Source of the DNA: an uncultured Verrucomicrobiota bacterium
GTDB lineage: Bacteria; Verrucomicrobiota; Verrucomicrobiia; Chthoniobacterales; JACTMZ01
Reading direction: 5' to 3'
NCBI GenBank assembly: GCA_903953565.1
Contig: CAJBKE010000004.1
Location: 1-64,000, forward strand
Length of the DNA stretch: 64,000 bases
In this document: positions 33,533-42,487 of the stretch, in pieces
Position numbering within the stretch: the first letter of the stretch is position 1
Layout: every line of letters begins with the position of its first letter
Notes under the pieces: generated by a model
What the model saw: only the letters and a program-made list of their open reading frames with translations
Databases searched by the model: none
Told to the model about the DNA's origin: nothing
Made by a program: the position numbers and the translations under genes

Positions 33533-35820
33533 AAATTTCCCTCGAGTGGTTGAAGGACTTCGTGGCGTTGCCGGAATCCGCTGATGCGTTGGCCGATGCC
33601 TTGACCCAAGGTGGCGCCGAAGTGATCGGACGCGAGGCGCGCGGTCATGTGCCCGACAAAATCGTGGTGGCGCAAATCCTTTCCAGCGAGCAGCACCCCA
33701 ATGCCGACCGCCTGAGCGTGTGTCAGGTCGATGACGGCTCGGGGCAGCCGCGGCAAATCGTCTGCGGTGCGAAGAATTACAAAGTCGGCGACAAAGTCCC
33801 GCTCGCTTTGCCCGGGGCGGTGCTAGGTCCGGATTTCAAAATCAAGGCGGGCAAGCTGCGCGGGGTGGCTTCCGACGGCATGATGTGCAGCGCCAAGGAA
33901 CTGGCACTGGCCGAGGATGCCGAAGGGCTGTTGATTTTGTCCGCCGATGCCGCCATCGGCAAACCGGTGAAGGAATTGTTCCCGCCCGACACGGTGCTGG
34001 AGTTGGAAGTCACGCCGAACCGCCCGGATTTGCTCGGCTACCGCGGGGTGGCCCGCGAGGTGGGCACTTTGACCCGAGTGGAAGCCAACCTCCCACGGTC
34101 CCCGATGGTCGCGGAGAAGCCGGCGGGCGAAGGGGTCAGGCTGGAGGACGCGGGTTGTCCGTTCTACACGGCGCGGATCATCCGCGGAGTGAAAGTTGGT
34201 CCGAGCCCGCAATGGCTGACCGATCGTTTGGCCGCGGTCGGGCTGCGTCCGATCAACAATGTGGTCGACGTGACCAATTACGTTTTGCTCGAAACCGGCC
34301 AACCATTGCACGCGTTCGATTTTACCAAACTGGAAGGAGGTATCGTGGTGCGCAACGCGCGCGAAGGCGAAAGCCTCTCGGCCTTGGATGGCTCGGAGTT
34401 GAAGTTGCGTGGACATGATTTGGTCATTGCCGACGACCGGAAAGCCGTGGCCCTCGCGGGCGTCATGGGCGGCGCGGCCACGGGGGTGGGCGACGGGACG
34501 ACGGATCTTCTGCTCGAGAGCGCGTGGTTCGAGCCGGCGCGCGTGCGCAAGACCTCGCGGGAACTGGGTATTTCGACCGACTCGAGTTACCGCTTCGAGC
34601 GGCGGGTCGATCCAGCCGGCGTCTTGGCGGCATCGGCGCGGGCCGTGGATTTGATTTTGCAGACCGCCGGCGGTGCTGCCGAACCGGACGTGCTCGTAGC
34701 TGGACAGTTGCCGTCTGCCGGATCGCAAGTGGCTTTGGACCACGGCCGTTGCCGTGCGTTGCTCGGGCTGGAGATTACGGATGTGGAGATCGACACGATT
34801 TTGCAAAGGCTGGGGTTGGAAAAAACGGGGACGAATTGGACGGTGCCGAGTTTCCGTCCGGATCTCACCCGCGAGGTCGATCTGATTGAAGAAGTGATCC
34901 GTGTCGCGGGGATCGAACGCGTGCCCTCGCGGTTACGAGGCTTTCCGGCCGAGGCGGGAGTGGCAGATCTGCGTCATGACAATGCGGAAAAGCTTCGCGA
35001 GCGTCTGCGGGCGCAAGGATTCAGCGAGGCGCGGGCATCGCATTTCGTTTCACCCGAGGCTTTGCAGCGCGCGGGGATCGCTGCTGAGGGCGCTGTCGCC
35101 ATCCGCAATCCCCTGGGTGCTGACCAAGCCCTGTTGCGTCCGGTTCTTTTGTCCGGCTTGCTCGAAGCTCTGGCCCGCAACCTGCGCCACGGGGCGGACA
35201 GCGTGCGCTTGTTCGAACTTGGTCCTGTGTTCCGCCAAGGCGAGTCTGGGCAGCAGACCGCTCTGGCCTTGCTGGCCACGGGAACGGGCACCGATCTTTA
35301 CGATGTGAAGGGAGTGCTTGTGGCCGCCCTTGGTGCGGTGGACTTCACTCCGGCGGATGGCGCGACGTTGCAAATTTCCGGCCGCGGTGTCCAAGGGACG
35401 GTCCGCCGTCTGCCACGCACGTTGGCCGAGGCCCACGAAGCGGGTGGCGCGGTGTATTTCGCGGAGGTTCTGCTTGATGGCTGGTTGGAGACTCCAGCCG
35501 GCGCGGTTCGCGTGTTGCCTTTGCCGAAGTTTCCGGCGGTCGAGCGCGACTTGTCCATCTTGCTTCCGCGCGCCACGCCTTATGCGGCGATTGAGAAAAC
35601 TTTGCTCGGGGCCAAGGCGCCGCATCTGCAGGGTGTCGGGTTGAAGGATGTGTTTGTCGACGCGACGGGCGTGAAATTGGCGGCGGATCAGCGGTCCGTT
35701 ACGGTCACCTTGACATTCCGCGACGAGGGTCGAACATTGACCTCAGAAGAAGTCGACCGCGCGGTGGAAACACTGCGCGATCACGCGAAAGCGGAGCTGG
35801 GAGCCGTCTTCCGCGCTTAG
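33529..35820 (+). CDS. pheT: Phenylalanyl-tRNA synthetase beta subunit
   Basis: 763 residues, close to the usual 790. Domains in order are the EMAP-type tRNA-binding domain (about 40-150, ADRLSVCQVDDGSGQPRQIV), the B3/B4 editing region (NNVVDVTNYVLLETGQPLHA, GGAATGVGD), the B5 domain (DVEIDTILQRLGLEKT), the catalytic-like core (DSVRLFELGPVF) and a C-terminal anticodon-binding FDX-ACB domain (PKFPAVERDLSILLPRATPY). Translation is coupled to pheS. The 6S RNA begins about 24 bases after the stop. Confidence 0.97.
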   Translation: MKISLEWLKDFVALPESADALADALTQGGAEVIGREARGHVPDKIVVAQILSSEQHPNADRLSVCQVDDGSGQPRQIVCGAKNYKVGDKVPLALPGAVLGPDFKIKAGKLRGVASDGMMCSAKELALAEDAEGLLILSADAAIGKPVKELFPPDTVLELEVTPNRPDLLGYRGVAREVGTLTRVEANLPRSPMVAEKPAGEGVRLEDAGCPFYTARIIRGVKVGPSPQWLTDRLAAVGLRPINNVVDVTNYVLLETGQPLHAFDFTKLEGGIVVRNAREGESLSALDGSELKLRGHDLVIADDRKAVALAGVMGGAATGVGDGTTDLLLESAWFEPARVRKTSRELGISTDSSYRFERRVDPAGVLAASARAVDLILQTAGGAAEPDVLVAGQLPSAGSQVALDHGRCRALLGLEITDVEIDTILQRLGLEKTGTNWTVPSFRPDLTREVDLIEEVIRVAGIERVPSRLRGFPAEAGVADLRHDNAEKLRERLRAQGFSEARASHFVSPEALQRAGIAAEGAVAIRNPLGADQALLRPVLLSGLLEALARNLRHGADSVRLFELGPVFRQGESGQQTALALLATGTGTDLYDVKGVLVAALGAVDFTPADGATLQISGRGVQGTVRRLPRTLAEAHEAGGAVYFAEVLLDGWLETPAGAVRVLPLPKFPAVERDLSILLPRATPYAAIEKTLLGAKAPHLQGVGLKDVFVDATGVKLAADQRSVTVTLTFRDEGRTLTSEEVDRAVETLRDHAKAELGAVFRA

Positions 35821-35843
35821 ATCTTTCGCATCGTCGAAGCCAA

Positions 35844-36022
35844 TTTGCCCTGGGGAGTTCGAGTAAGCGATCCAAGCCCCGAACCGTATTACATAATCCC
35901 AGGAGGCTGAGCTGTGGCCGGCAAGGACATGCCTTCATTGGAAGTTCGCGCGGGCCGCGGCGGTCGTCCGCCCTTGTCTTCAAGGGATCGGGAATTGGGT
36001 CGTGACGGCTCATCTGGGGCAA
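35844..36022 (+). ncRNA. ssrS: 6S RNA (RNA polymerase regulator)
   Basis: About 179 bases, close to the 184 of E. coli 6S RNA. The ends pair (TTGCCC near 35845 with GGGCAA ending at 36022). The 5' part reads GTTCG, AAGCG, CCA, CCCC, GA, CCG, ATT, CAT in the same order and spacing as E. coli 6S; the 3' part contains CAAGGG and then CGGCTCATCTGGGGC, matching the closing stem. The middle would form the open-promoter-like bubble that binds the sigma-70 holoenzyme. A perfect terminator follows 10 bases later. No promoter is obvious, so processing from pheT read-through is possible. The call rests on manual comparison. Confidence 0.82.
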
Positions 36023-36032
36023 TACTCTGTCG

Positions 36033-36068
36033 AAGCGCCTCCCGTGCGAACGGGAGGCGCTTTTTTTT
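36033..36068 (+). terminator. Intrinsic terminator of the 6S RNA
   Basis: AAGCGCCTCCCG pairs with CGGGAGGCGCTT around a 6-base loop and is followed by a run of eight T. It separates pheT/6S transcription from carA. Confidence 0.93.
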
Positions 36069-36071
36069 GTG

Positions 36072-36118
36072 CAGCGGCGGCCTTCTCGCCGCCAGCTGTT
36101 CCGGACAGCGGCCGCCGC
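36072..36118 (+). promoter_or_regulatory. carA leader with two competing pairings
   Basis: GGCGG (36076-36080) can pair with CCGCC (36089-36093), with flanking CAG/CTG. Alternatively GCGGCGGCC (36074-36082) pairs perfectly with GGCCGCCGC (36110-36118). The two are mutually exclusive and lie 90 bases before the carA ATG. No T tract follows either. Confidence 0.35.
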
Positions 36119-36208
36119 AGGGGATCCGCACACGGGCAGACGGGTTGGCGACGCCACATTTGGCGTGTTGCGGGGTTCGGGTGCAGCGGATACAAGAAGT
36201 GACCAAAC

Positions 36209-37390
36209 ATGACAGCACTTTTGGCATTGGAGGACGGCAGGGTTTTTCGCGGCGAGGGGTTCGGAGCCTCCGGCACCACGACCGGCGAGATTTGCTTCAA
36301 CACATCCCTCAGCGGTTACCAAGAGGTGCTGACCGATCCCTCTTATTTCGGCCAGATCGTGGCCATGACCAATCCGCACATCGGCAATTACGGCATCAAT
36401 GTGGTCGATGAAGAGGCGCACGGGCCGCAGGTGCGGGGCTTTGTTATCGAGGAACTGTCCGAGATTGCGAGCAACTGGCGTTCCGAGGAGACGCTTCACG
36501 AATATTTGCGGCGCCATGGGATTCCTGGCATCCAGGAAGTCGACACGCGCGCGTTGACCAAGCATTTGCGCCAAGCCGGGGCGATGAAAGCGTGTCTCAC
36601 CACGGAGAAAATGTCCGAGGAGGATGCGGTGCAGCGTGCGGTCAAGGGCGACGGGGTGGTCGGAATGGATTTCGTTCGTGAGGTCACGCCGAAGCAAGCC
36701 TACGACTGGGATCCGACAGATGCGGAAAGTCGTCCGTGGAAACTGGCGTCGAATGCCGGTGGGGTCGGCGAGCTTCGTGATGCGGTCGGCAATGTTTTCG
36801 GATTTCTTCCACCGGTGCGCCATCGCGTGGTGGCCTACGATTTTGGCATGAAGCGGAATATCTTGCGCGATCTGCGTCAGCGCGGTTTGGCGGTGCGTGT
36901 CGTCCCTGCGGACACTTCCGCTGAGGATGTGCTGGCCATGGAACCTGACGGCATTTTTCTCTCCAATGGACCGGGGGATCCGGCGGCTCTCGACTACATC
37001 CACAAGAATGTGCGCGCGCTGCTCGGTAAGAAGCCGATCTTCGGGATTTGTCTCGGCCACCAGATTCTCGGCTATGCGCTCGGCGGAAAGACTTTCAAAT
37101 TGAAGTTCGGCCATCGTGGCGGCAACCAGCCGGTGAAAGATTTGACCACCGGGAAGGTGTCGATCACCTCGCAGAACCATGGGTTTGCGGTGGATGCAGA
37201 TTCGTTGCCGTCCGATTCCGAAGTCACTCACATCAATCTCAACGACGGCACGGTCGAAGGGCTGCGCAGCAAGTCGATCCCGGTTTTCAGTGTGCAATAC
37301 CATCCGGAAGCCGCGCCGGGGCCGCATGACGCAGCCTATTTCTTCGACCAGTTCTCCGATCTCATTGCCGAAACCAAGGCTGGCCGGTAA
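36209..37390 (+). CDS. carA: Carbamoyl-phosphate synthase small subunit
   Basis: 393 residues. The N-terminal domain shows the typical [17 protein letters not shown] and HIGNYGIN. The C-terminal class I glutamine amidotransferase has FLSNGPGDP, the nucleophile Cys281 in GICLGHQ, and the triad histidine in [13 protein letters not shown]. It supplies ammonia to CarB for pyrimidine and arginine synthesis; carB is not in the window. An AAGAAG about 11 bases upstream may be its ribosome binding site. Confidence 0.97.
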   Translation: MTALLALEDGRVFRGEGFGASGTTTGEICFNTSLSGYQEVLTDPSYFGQIVAMTNPHIGNYGINVVDEEAHGPQVRGFVIEELSEIASNWRSEETLHEYLRRHGIPGIQEVDTRALTKHLRQAGAMKACLTTEKMSEEDAVQRAVKGDGVVGMDFVREVTPKQAYDWDPTDAESRPWKLASNAGGVGELRDAVGNVFGFLPPVRHRVVAYDFGMKRNILRDLRQRGLAVRVVPADTSAEDVLAMEPDGIFLSNGPGDPAALDYIHKNVRALLGKKPIFGICLGHQILGYALGGKTFKLKFGHRGGNQPVKDLTTGKVSITSQNHGFAVDADSLPSDSEVTHINLNDGTVEGLRSKSIPVFSVQYHPEAAPGPHDAAYFFDQFSDLIAETKAGR

Positions 37391-37402
37391 TCTCCACTCG
37401 TC

Positions 37403-37906
37403 ATGCGCCTGACTGTTTATTTTCCGGAAGATAGTCCGACCACGCACGAGTTCGTCGGGCACACGCTGACCGTCGGTCGTTTGGGCGACAACGAGGTGCA
37501 ACTCGAAGAGGGGTCGGTTTCCAGCCGGCACGCGGAGATCGTCGTGCAAGACGGCTCTGCCGTCCTGCGTGATCTCGGTTCAACCAACGGAACATTCCTG
37601 AACCGCGAACAGGTCACCGGCGAGCATCCACTCAACGAAGGCGACGAGATTTATTTCGGAAGCGTGCGCTGCGTCTTCATGGAGCCCGCCGTCACGGTTA
37701 GCGAGGTTGCGGCCTTTGCTGCGGCGGGTGAGCAGATGCCGGCGGCGGATGCCTCCGGCTATGGTGTGCCGGAAAACTTCTCCCCGCTTTCCCCATTTCC
37801 GAAACCAGCCAAGCCGCGCGACATGCTCGGTCTGGCGGCTTGGGGTTCGTTCGGCGTGGGGGTGGCGGCGGCGCTTTACGCGCTCTTTGCCATCTTCACG
37901 GGCTGA
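37403..37906 (+). CDS. FHA-domain membrane protein
   Basis: 167 residues. Residues about 20-90 are a forkhead-associated domain with the phosphothreonine-binding marks VGRLGDNEV, VSSRHAEI and DLGSTNGTFLN. A Pro/Ala-rich linker follows, then one C-terminal membrane helix (LAAWGSFGVGVAAALYALFA). It is likely a tail-anchored reader of Ser/Thr phosphorylation facing the cytoplasm. It starts 12 bases after carA, but no kinase gene is adjacent. Confidence 0.88.
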   Translation: MRLTVYFPEDSPTTHEFVGHTLTVGRLGDNEVQLEEGSVSSRHAEIVVQDGSAVLRDLGSTNGTFLNREQVTGEHPLNEGDEIYFGSVRCVFMEPAVTVSEVAAFAAAGEQMPAADASGYGVPENFSPLSPFPKPAKPRDMLGLAAWGSFGVGVAAALYALFAIFTG

Positions 37907-37912
37907 CCGCGC

Positions 37913-38083
37913 TCAGAAGGCAAAGGTCAATTGGCTGGCCGCCGCCGGTCTCGGGCGTCGCTCGCGCCGGGCAAGCAGGTTGCGCTTGATCAGGGCGAAG
38001 AGGTGGACGCCGAGTTCATGGGGCAGGGGTTGGTCACGGTGATTGTTGGCCTTGTGGGAAGGCCGGTGTGTTTTTGCTTTCAT
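37913..38083 (-). CDS. 56-residue basic protein of unknown function
   Basis: The frame runs from ATG at 38083 to TGA at 37913, filling the gap between the FHA gene and the WYL regulator on the opposite strand. The product is Arg/Lys/His-rich (HRPSHKANNH, IKRNLLARRERRPR) and ends QLTFAF. From codon 17 on, most third positions are G or C, as in the real genes here, which supports coding. No clear ribosome binding site is visible and no family is recognised. Confidence 0.45.
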   Translation of the reverse strand: MKAKTHRPSHKANNHRDQPLPHELGVHLFALIKRNLLARRERRPRPAAASQLTFAF

Positions 38084-38125
38084 CGCCCGCGAGTTTGGGC
38101 GATGGGGTAAGACATTCGCTGTCCC

Positions 38126-39166
38126 ATGCCTCTGAGAAAATCAAAAAAAGCAAAGGTGGCAAAACCTCGCTCCGAGGTCCTCACTCGTCCTCCCATGGAG
38201 CGCATGTGGCGGATCCATCAGGAGTTGGCGGCAGGCGGATACCCGAACTGCCAGGGATTGGCGGTCGATCTGGAGGTTTCCTCGAAAACGGTGATGCGCG
38301 ATGTCGAGTTCATGCGCGACCGGCTCGGACTGCCGCTGGACTACGACGCGGTGAGACACGGGTTCCACTACACCGCGCCGGTGCGGGATTTTCCGGTCAT
38401 GAAGGTTTCGCAAGGCGAAGTTGCCGCACTGCTGCTGGCCCAGAAGTCTCTCGAGCAATTCCGCGGCACAACCTTCGAGCGTCCGCTCGCCGCGGCGTTC
38501 CGGAAGCTGAGTCATTCGCTCGGCGGCGAAATGGAGGTCGCTTGGCACGAATTGGAACAGGCGCTGTCGGTGAGGAGCAGCGGCACCGGTTTGGCAGACA
38601 TGCAAGTTTTCGACGCGCTGGCCAAGGCGGTCATGGAGGGATCCGAAGTCGAGTTCGGTTACCACAAGTTGGCCGGCGAAAAGGCTGAGCGACGTGTGGT
38701 GCAGCCGTATCATCTCGGTTGCATCGAGAATCAGTGGTATTTGTTCGGGCACGATGCAGTGCGTGGCGCCGTGCGCACCTTTGCTTTGCCGCGCATCCGG
38801 GAGGTTGGACGCACGGGTGAAAAATTCCGCCGGCCGAAGGACTTCTCCCTGGCCAAAGTGCTGGATGGGAGCTTTGCCGTCTTCGAGGGCGGTAAAGCAC
38901 GCAAGGTGAGGATCCGGTTCAGCGGGGTTGCCGCGCGCTTGGTCGGCGAGCGGGTCTGGCATGCTTCGCAAAAGTTGGTCCGCGAGGGGCGCGCGTTGTT
39001 GCTGGAAATGAAGGTCGGGTTGTCACCAGATCTGCGGCAATGGATTTTGGGATGGGGCGCGGAGGCTGAGGTTCTCGAGCCGGCGGATCTCCGCGAGGAC
39101 GTGGCAGTTGCGGCAACAGCCGCAGCGGCCGTTTACCGGCGGTCTGGGCGGACGGCCAAAGAATAA
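38126..39166 (+). CDS. WYL-domain transcriptional regulator
   Basis: 346 residues. A basic N-terminus is followed by a helix-turn-helix of the DeoR-like type (about 28-75, CQGLAVDLEVSSKTVMRDVE) and a WYL domain (about 165-235) whose mark is the segment VQPYHLGCIENQWYLFGHD and FALPRIREV. A C-terminal WCX-type extension runs to about 325. WYL proteins bind nucleic-acid or nucleotide ligands and often control DNA-damage or defence genes. No defence system is adjacent; the neighbour downstream is a transporter. Confidence 0.9.
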   Translation: MPLRKSKKAKVAKPRSEVLTRPPMERMWRIHQELAAGGYPNCQGLAVDLEVSSKTVMRDVEFMRDRLGLPLDYDAVRHGFHYTAPVRDFPVMKVSQGEVAALLLAQKSLEQFRGTTFERPLAAAFRKLSHSLGGEMEVAWHELEQALSVRSSGTGLADMQVFDALAKAVMEGSEVEFGYHKLAGEKAERRVVQPYHLGCIENQWYLFGHDAVRGAVRTFALPRIREVGRTGEKFRRPKDFSLAKVLDGSFAVFEGGKARKVRIRFSGVAARLVGERVWHASQKLVREGRALLLEMKVGLSPDLRQWILGWGAEAEVLEPADLREDVAVAATAAAAVYRRSGRTAKE

Positions 39167-39203
39167 GATTCAATCCGGAGCCGGGTTCCGACAGATTTCC
39201 CCC

Positions 39204-40382
39204 GTGCAGACCCACGAGATCCGCCCCGCAGCTTGGCAGCGCCGGTTCTGGTATGCCGCACTGACCGCCTTGGCCATGGTGGCGCTCTTTGCCGTGGTCG
39301 CCGGCGTGATTTATTTGGTCGTGGAGGCTGCGGCCTTTTTGCAACCGCTTCTCATCCCGGTAGTCGCCGCGGTCATCCTCACGTATTTGCTCGGGCCGGT
39401 GGTCGACAAATTCTGCTCGTTCGGCCTCGGGCGCACTTGGTCTGTAGTGGTGCTTTTTCTTTTGATCGGCCTCGGTTTGGCCGGAATCGGTGTCTGGGTC
39501 GGCCCGGTGCTGTGGCATCAGACGGCGCAGTTCGGACAAACCCTCCCGGATCAGGCATCGCGCGGGCAGGAGTTGCTCATGACCACGCTCGAATGGGTGA
39601 AAGGCCTTCAGCAAAAATTCCAACCTGCCGAGGTGACCGGCGTGGAGCGGACGATCCGCGACGAAATCTGGGGCGCGGTCGGCGGACAAGTGGAGCAATT
39701 CGTCGCGTGGTTGCAACAGCGGTTGCCGGATATGCTCTCGGCGATCGGTGGGTTCCTGCAGCGCAGCGTGGGCGGATTCCTCGGCGTGGCCGGCGTGGCG
39801 ATCAGCCTGTTTCTTGTCCCGCTCTTTCTCTTTTTCTTCCTCAAGGACTCGGCCAACTTTGCGCGGGAGTGGCGACAATATATTCCGCTCCCCGAATCGC
39901 CTTTGCGCAATGAAGTGGCTTCGCTGCTCGAGGAAATCAACGGCTACCTCATCCGGTATTTTCGTGGACAGTTCGCAGTCAGCTTGATCGATGGTGCCCT
40001 CATCGGCACCGCGCTGTTCATCATGGGGCTGAACTTTGCACTGCTCATCGGCCTCGCCGTGGGCCTGCTTGCCCTCATTCCTTATGTGGGGCTGACCATC
40101 TGCTGGATTCCAGCCGTGATCATTGCCGCGGCGCAATTCGGCGACTGGACGCATCCTCTCATTGTCACGGCAATTTTCGTGGGCATGAGTAACCTCGAGA
40201 GTTTCTTCATCGCGCCACGAGTGGTGGGCGACTCGGTAAGTCTGAATCCGCTCACCGTCATTCTTTCGGTGCTGATATGGAGCCTGGTGCTCGGCGTGTT
40301 GCTCGGATCATTGCTCGCCGTTCCGCTGACCGCGACGATCAAAGTGCTGCTGCAGCGCTACGTTTGGCACCGGCGGGTGTAA
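39204..40382 (+). CDS. PerM/AI-2E family transporter
   Basis: 392 residues from a GTG at 39204, chosen because it gives a short cytoplasmic N-terminus before the first helix; an ATG inside the previous gene would add 32 unlikely residues. Seven to eight membrane helices with a soluble loop after the third are typical of the family. The conserved C-terminal blocks are LIPYVGLTICWIP, NLESFFIAPRVVGDSVSLNP and [18 protein letters not shown]. Members export small molecules or sodium; the substrate here is unknown. Its 3' end overlaps lpxK on the other strand by 44 bases. Confidence 0.88.
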   Translation: MQTHEIRPAAWQRRFWYAALTALAMVALFAVVAGVIYLVVEAAAFLQPLLIPVVAAVILTYLLGPVVDKFCSFGLGRTWSVVVLFLLIGLGLAGIGVWVGPVLWHQTAQFGQTLPDQASRGQELLMTTLEWVKGLQQKFQPAEVTGVERTIRDEIWGAVGGQVEQFVAWLQQRLPDMLSAIGGFLQRSVGGFLGVAGVAISLFLVPLFLFFFLKDSANFAREWRQYIPLPESPLRNEVASLLEEINGYLIRYFRGQFAVSLIDGALIGTALFIMGLNFALLIGLAVGLLALIPYVGLTICWIPAVIIAAAQFGDWTHPLIVTAIFVGMSNLESFFIAPRVVGDSVSLNPLTVILSVLIWSLVLGVLLGSLLAVPLTATIKVLLQRYVWHRRV

Positions 40383-41544
40383 CCGGATCTCCGGCCAGCC
40401 GGCCGAGCAATTCCTCCCAGTGTTCGCGTCCGCGGAGGATTTCGATTTCCACACGCAGGAAAAGCATGGGCACGGGCGGGTTGTCGATGTCGGGGAAGCG
40501 GACCGCGTCCTTCTCCGTGGTGACAAGTGCATCGAGGGAGCGGCGGTCGCACCATTCGAGAAACCGGAGGATTTCCTTTTTGGTGAAGCGGTGGTGGTCG
40601 GCAAAAGCCTTGGAGATTTCCACCATGGCCCCGAGTTGCCGCACGCCCTCCTCGAAGCTCTCCGGTCGGGCGATGCCGCTCATCGCGCCGACATGCCGAC
40701 CCTTGAGGTGATCGAGCGGAAGATTTTCGCCGGTGCGCAGATCCTGCCAGTGCCGCGGGGCATGGTTGCATTCGATGATGGCAGCGGTGCGGTTGAGCTT
40801 GCGCAAGCGCGCGAGGAGGGCCTCGTCCGGTTTCGGTCCGCTTTTGGTAACGACGATGTAGGACGCTCGGCGCAGATTGGCCGGCGGCTCGCGCAGCGTT
40901 CCGCGGGGCAGGAGGTGCTCGTTGCCGAAAGGCGCCTGGCTATCAACCAGCACGACATCGATACGGTGCCGCAGGCGCTGATATTGCAGGCCGTCATCGA
41001 GGAGAAGAACGTCGCTGTCGAAGTGCCGCAAAGCATGAAGCCCGCTCTTCACGCGGTCCTTGTCGACGAGGACGCACACGCCGGGAAGATTTTTAGCCAG
41101 CATGTGCGGTTCGTCCCCGGCGCGTCGGGAATCGAGGAGAACGTCTTTGCCGTCGGAAACAATGCGGGGAGGGAAGAGGTCGAGGTGCTTGAAGAGTTTG
41201 TTGCGTAGTCGCTGTGAGAACGGACGAGGGACGCTCTTGTATCCGCGACTGAGAATAGCCACGCGGCGTCCGCGGCGTTGCAATTCGCGGGCCAGCATTT
41301 CCGCGACGGGCGTCTTTCCCGTTCCTCCCACCGTCAAATTCCCGACGCTGACCACGGGGCAGCCCAATTCCTGAGGCCGGAAAAGGCGGCGACGGTAGAG
41401 TCCGAGCCGGATTTGCACCGCCTGTTCGTAGACTTTGGCGAAGCCGCCGAGGACGAATTTGAGCGCGTTGGCCCGACCGCCCTCGCGGCGTTCGAGAATA
41501 ACATCGACGGCATACCGTTCGAATCTCTCGAGGACAACTCGCAT
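40339..41544 (-). CDS. lpxK: Tetraacyldisaccharide 4'-kinase
   Basis: 401 residues. It has the family blocks [19 protein letters not shown] (P-loop, about 65-80), [22 protein letters not shown] and [20 protein letters not shown], and the C-terminal [11 protein letters not shown]. It phosphorylates the disaccharide precursor of lipid A at the inner membrane, showing that the organism makes lipid A. It lies two bases downstream of thrB on the same strand, and its end overlaps the AI-2E transporter gene convergently. Confidence 0.95.
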   Translation of the reverse strand: MRVVLERFERYAVDVILERREGGRANALKFVLGGFAKVYEQAVQIRLGLYRRRLFRPQELGCPVVSVGNLTVGGTGKTPVAEMLARELQRRGRRVAILSRGYKSVPRPFSQRLRNKLFKHLDLFPPRIVSDGKDVLLDSRRAGDEPHMLAKNLPGVCVLVDKDRVKSGLHALRHFDSDVLLLDDGLQYQRLRHRIDVVLVDSQAPFGNEHLLPRGTLREPPANLRRASYIVVTKSGPKPDEALLARLRKLNRTAAIIECNHAPRHWQDLRTGENLPLDHLKGRHVGAMSGIARPESFEEGVRQLGAMVEISKAFADHHRFTKKEILRFLEWCDRRSLDALVTTEKDAVRFPDIDNPPVPMLFLRVEIEILRGREHWEELLGRLAGDPVTPAGAKRSAAAAL

Positions 41545-41546
41545 GA

Positions 41547-42383
41547 TCAGGACTCGACTTGCGTGCCGCGGTTGTCAGCCCCAAGGACAAGAACGCGGGA
41601 GGACGGAAGCGCAGACTGCATCGCGGCGGCAACGGAGTCGGGTTGGTGAACGGTGACGCAAGCCACAGCCGAGCCGGATCCGCTCAAATATCCGCCGAGG
41701 GCACCGGCTTCCACGCCGGCGGAAATGACGCGGCCCAAATGAGGGAGCCTTGCTTCGCGATAAGGTTGGTGGAGGCGATCGAGCATCGATCCGCGCAGAA
41801 GCTCGTAACGCTGCGAGGCAAAAGCTGCTGTGATCATGCTGGCCTGAGCCACGTTGAAAACGGCGTCTAAGCGGGAAATTGTCTCCGGCAGTTCGTTGCG
41901 CGAAGAATCGGTGTCGACTTCCTCCTGCGGAATCAGAACCACGAAGCGCACCTCCGGGGCGATGTCGCAGCGGAAGTAGCAGCCGTCAGATTTTGCCGCA
42001 GCAAAGCCCCCGAAGGCAGCTGGAGCCGCGTTGTCCGGGTGACCTTCGAGATTGGCACACAGCAAATAGAGGGCCGTCGGATCGAGCGGTCGGGCGGACA
42101 GTTCATTGAGGCCATGCAGGATGCCGAGGCGCACGGCGACGCTGCTGCCGAGGCCGCGGGAGCGGGGGATGTCCCCGGCGATGGACCATCCGTAGTCGAA
42201 GGGTGCTAGGCCGGTGGCGGCGAAAAACGCTTCCGCAGCGGCTCCGACCATGCCGTCTGCAATCGGAGCGGCGCCCCGAACGATGGTCACGCGATTATGC
42301 AACTCGAGCGCCACGCCGAGGCAGTCGAATCCCGGACCGAGATTCGCGCTGGTGGCGGGGACGCGCACGATAACTTTATCCAT
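41547..42383 (-). CDS. thrB: Homoserine kinase
   Basis: 278 residues from ATG at 42383, slightly short for the family (about 300). It is a GHMP kinase: the substrate region [20 protein letters not shown], the ATP loop [12 protein letters not shown] (about 90-101), and the C-terminal [14 protein letters not shown]. It converts homoserine to O-phosphohomoserine in threonine synthesis. It probably forms an operon with lpxK; the start lies in a 104-base divergent region shared with the transketolase gene. Confidence 0.92.
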   Translation of the reverse strand: MDKVIVRVPATSANLGPGFDCLGVALELHNRVTIVRGAAPIADGMVGAAAEAFFAATGLAPFDYGWSIAGDIPRSRGLGSSVAVRLGILHGLNELSARPLDPTALYLLCANLEGHPDNAAPAAFGGFAAAKSDGCYFRCDIAPEVRFVVLIPQEEVDTDSSRNELPETISRLDAVFNVAQASMITAAFASQRYELLRGSMLDRLHQPYREARLPHLGRVISAGVEAGALGGYLSGSGSAVACVTVHQPDSVAAAMQSALPSSRVLVLGADNRGTQVES

Positions 42384-42487
42384 ATTCAGCGACCAGATTG
42401 GCGGAAACGCCTCCCCGTGGCAAATCCCCCGCTCGGGAGAGTTTGCTTGCCGCCGGGCTTCGGCAACGGCGAAATAGAGAATTACCC

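Noticed and set aside
35705-37549. 614-codon minus-strand frame over pheT end, 6S RNA and carA
   Set aside because: Overlaps three well-supported features on the plus strand and has no recognisable domain.
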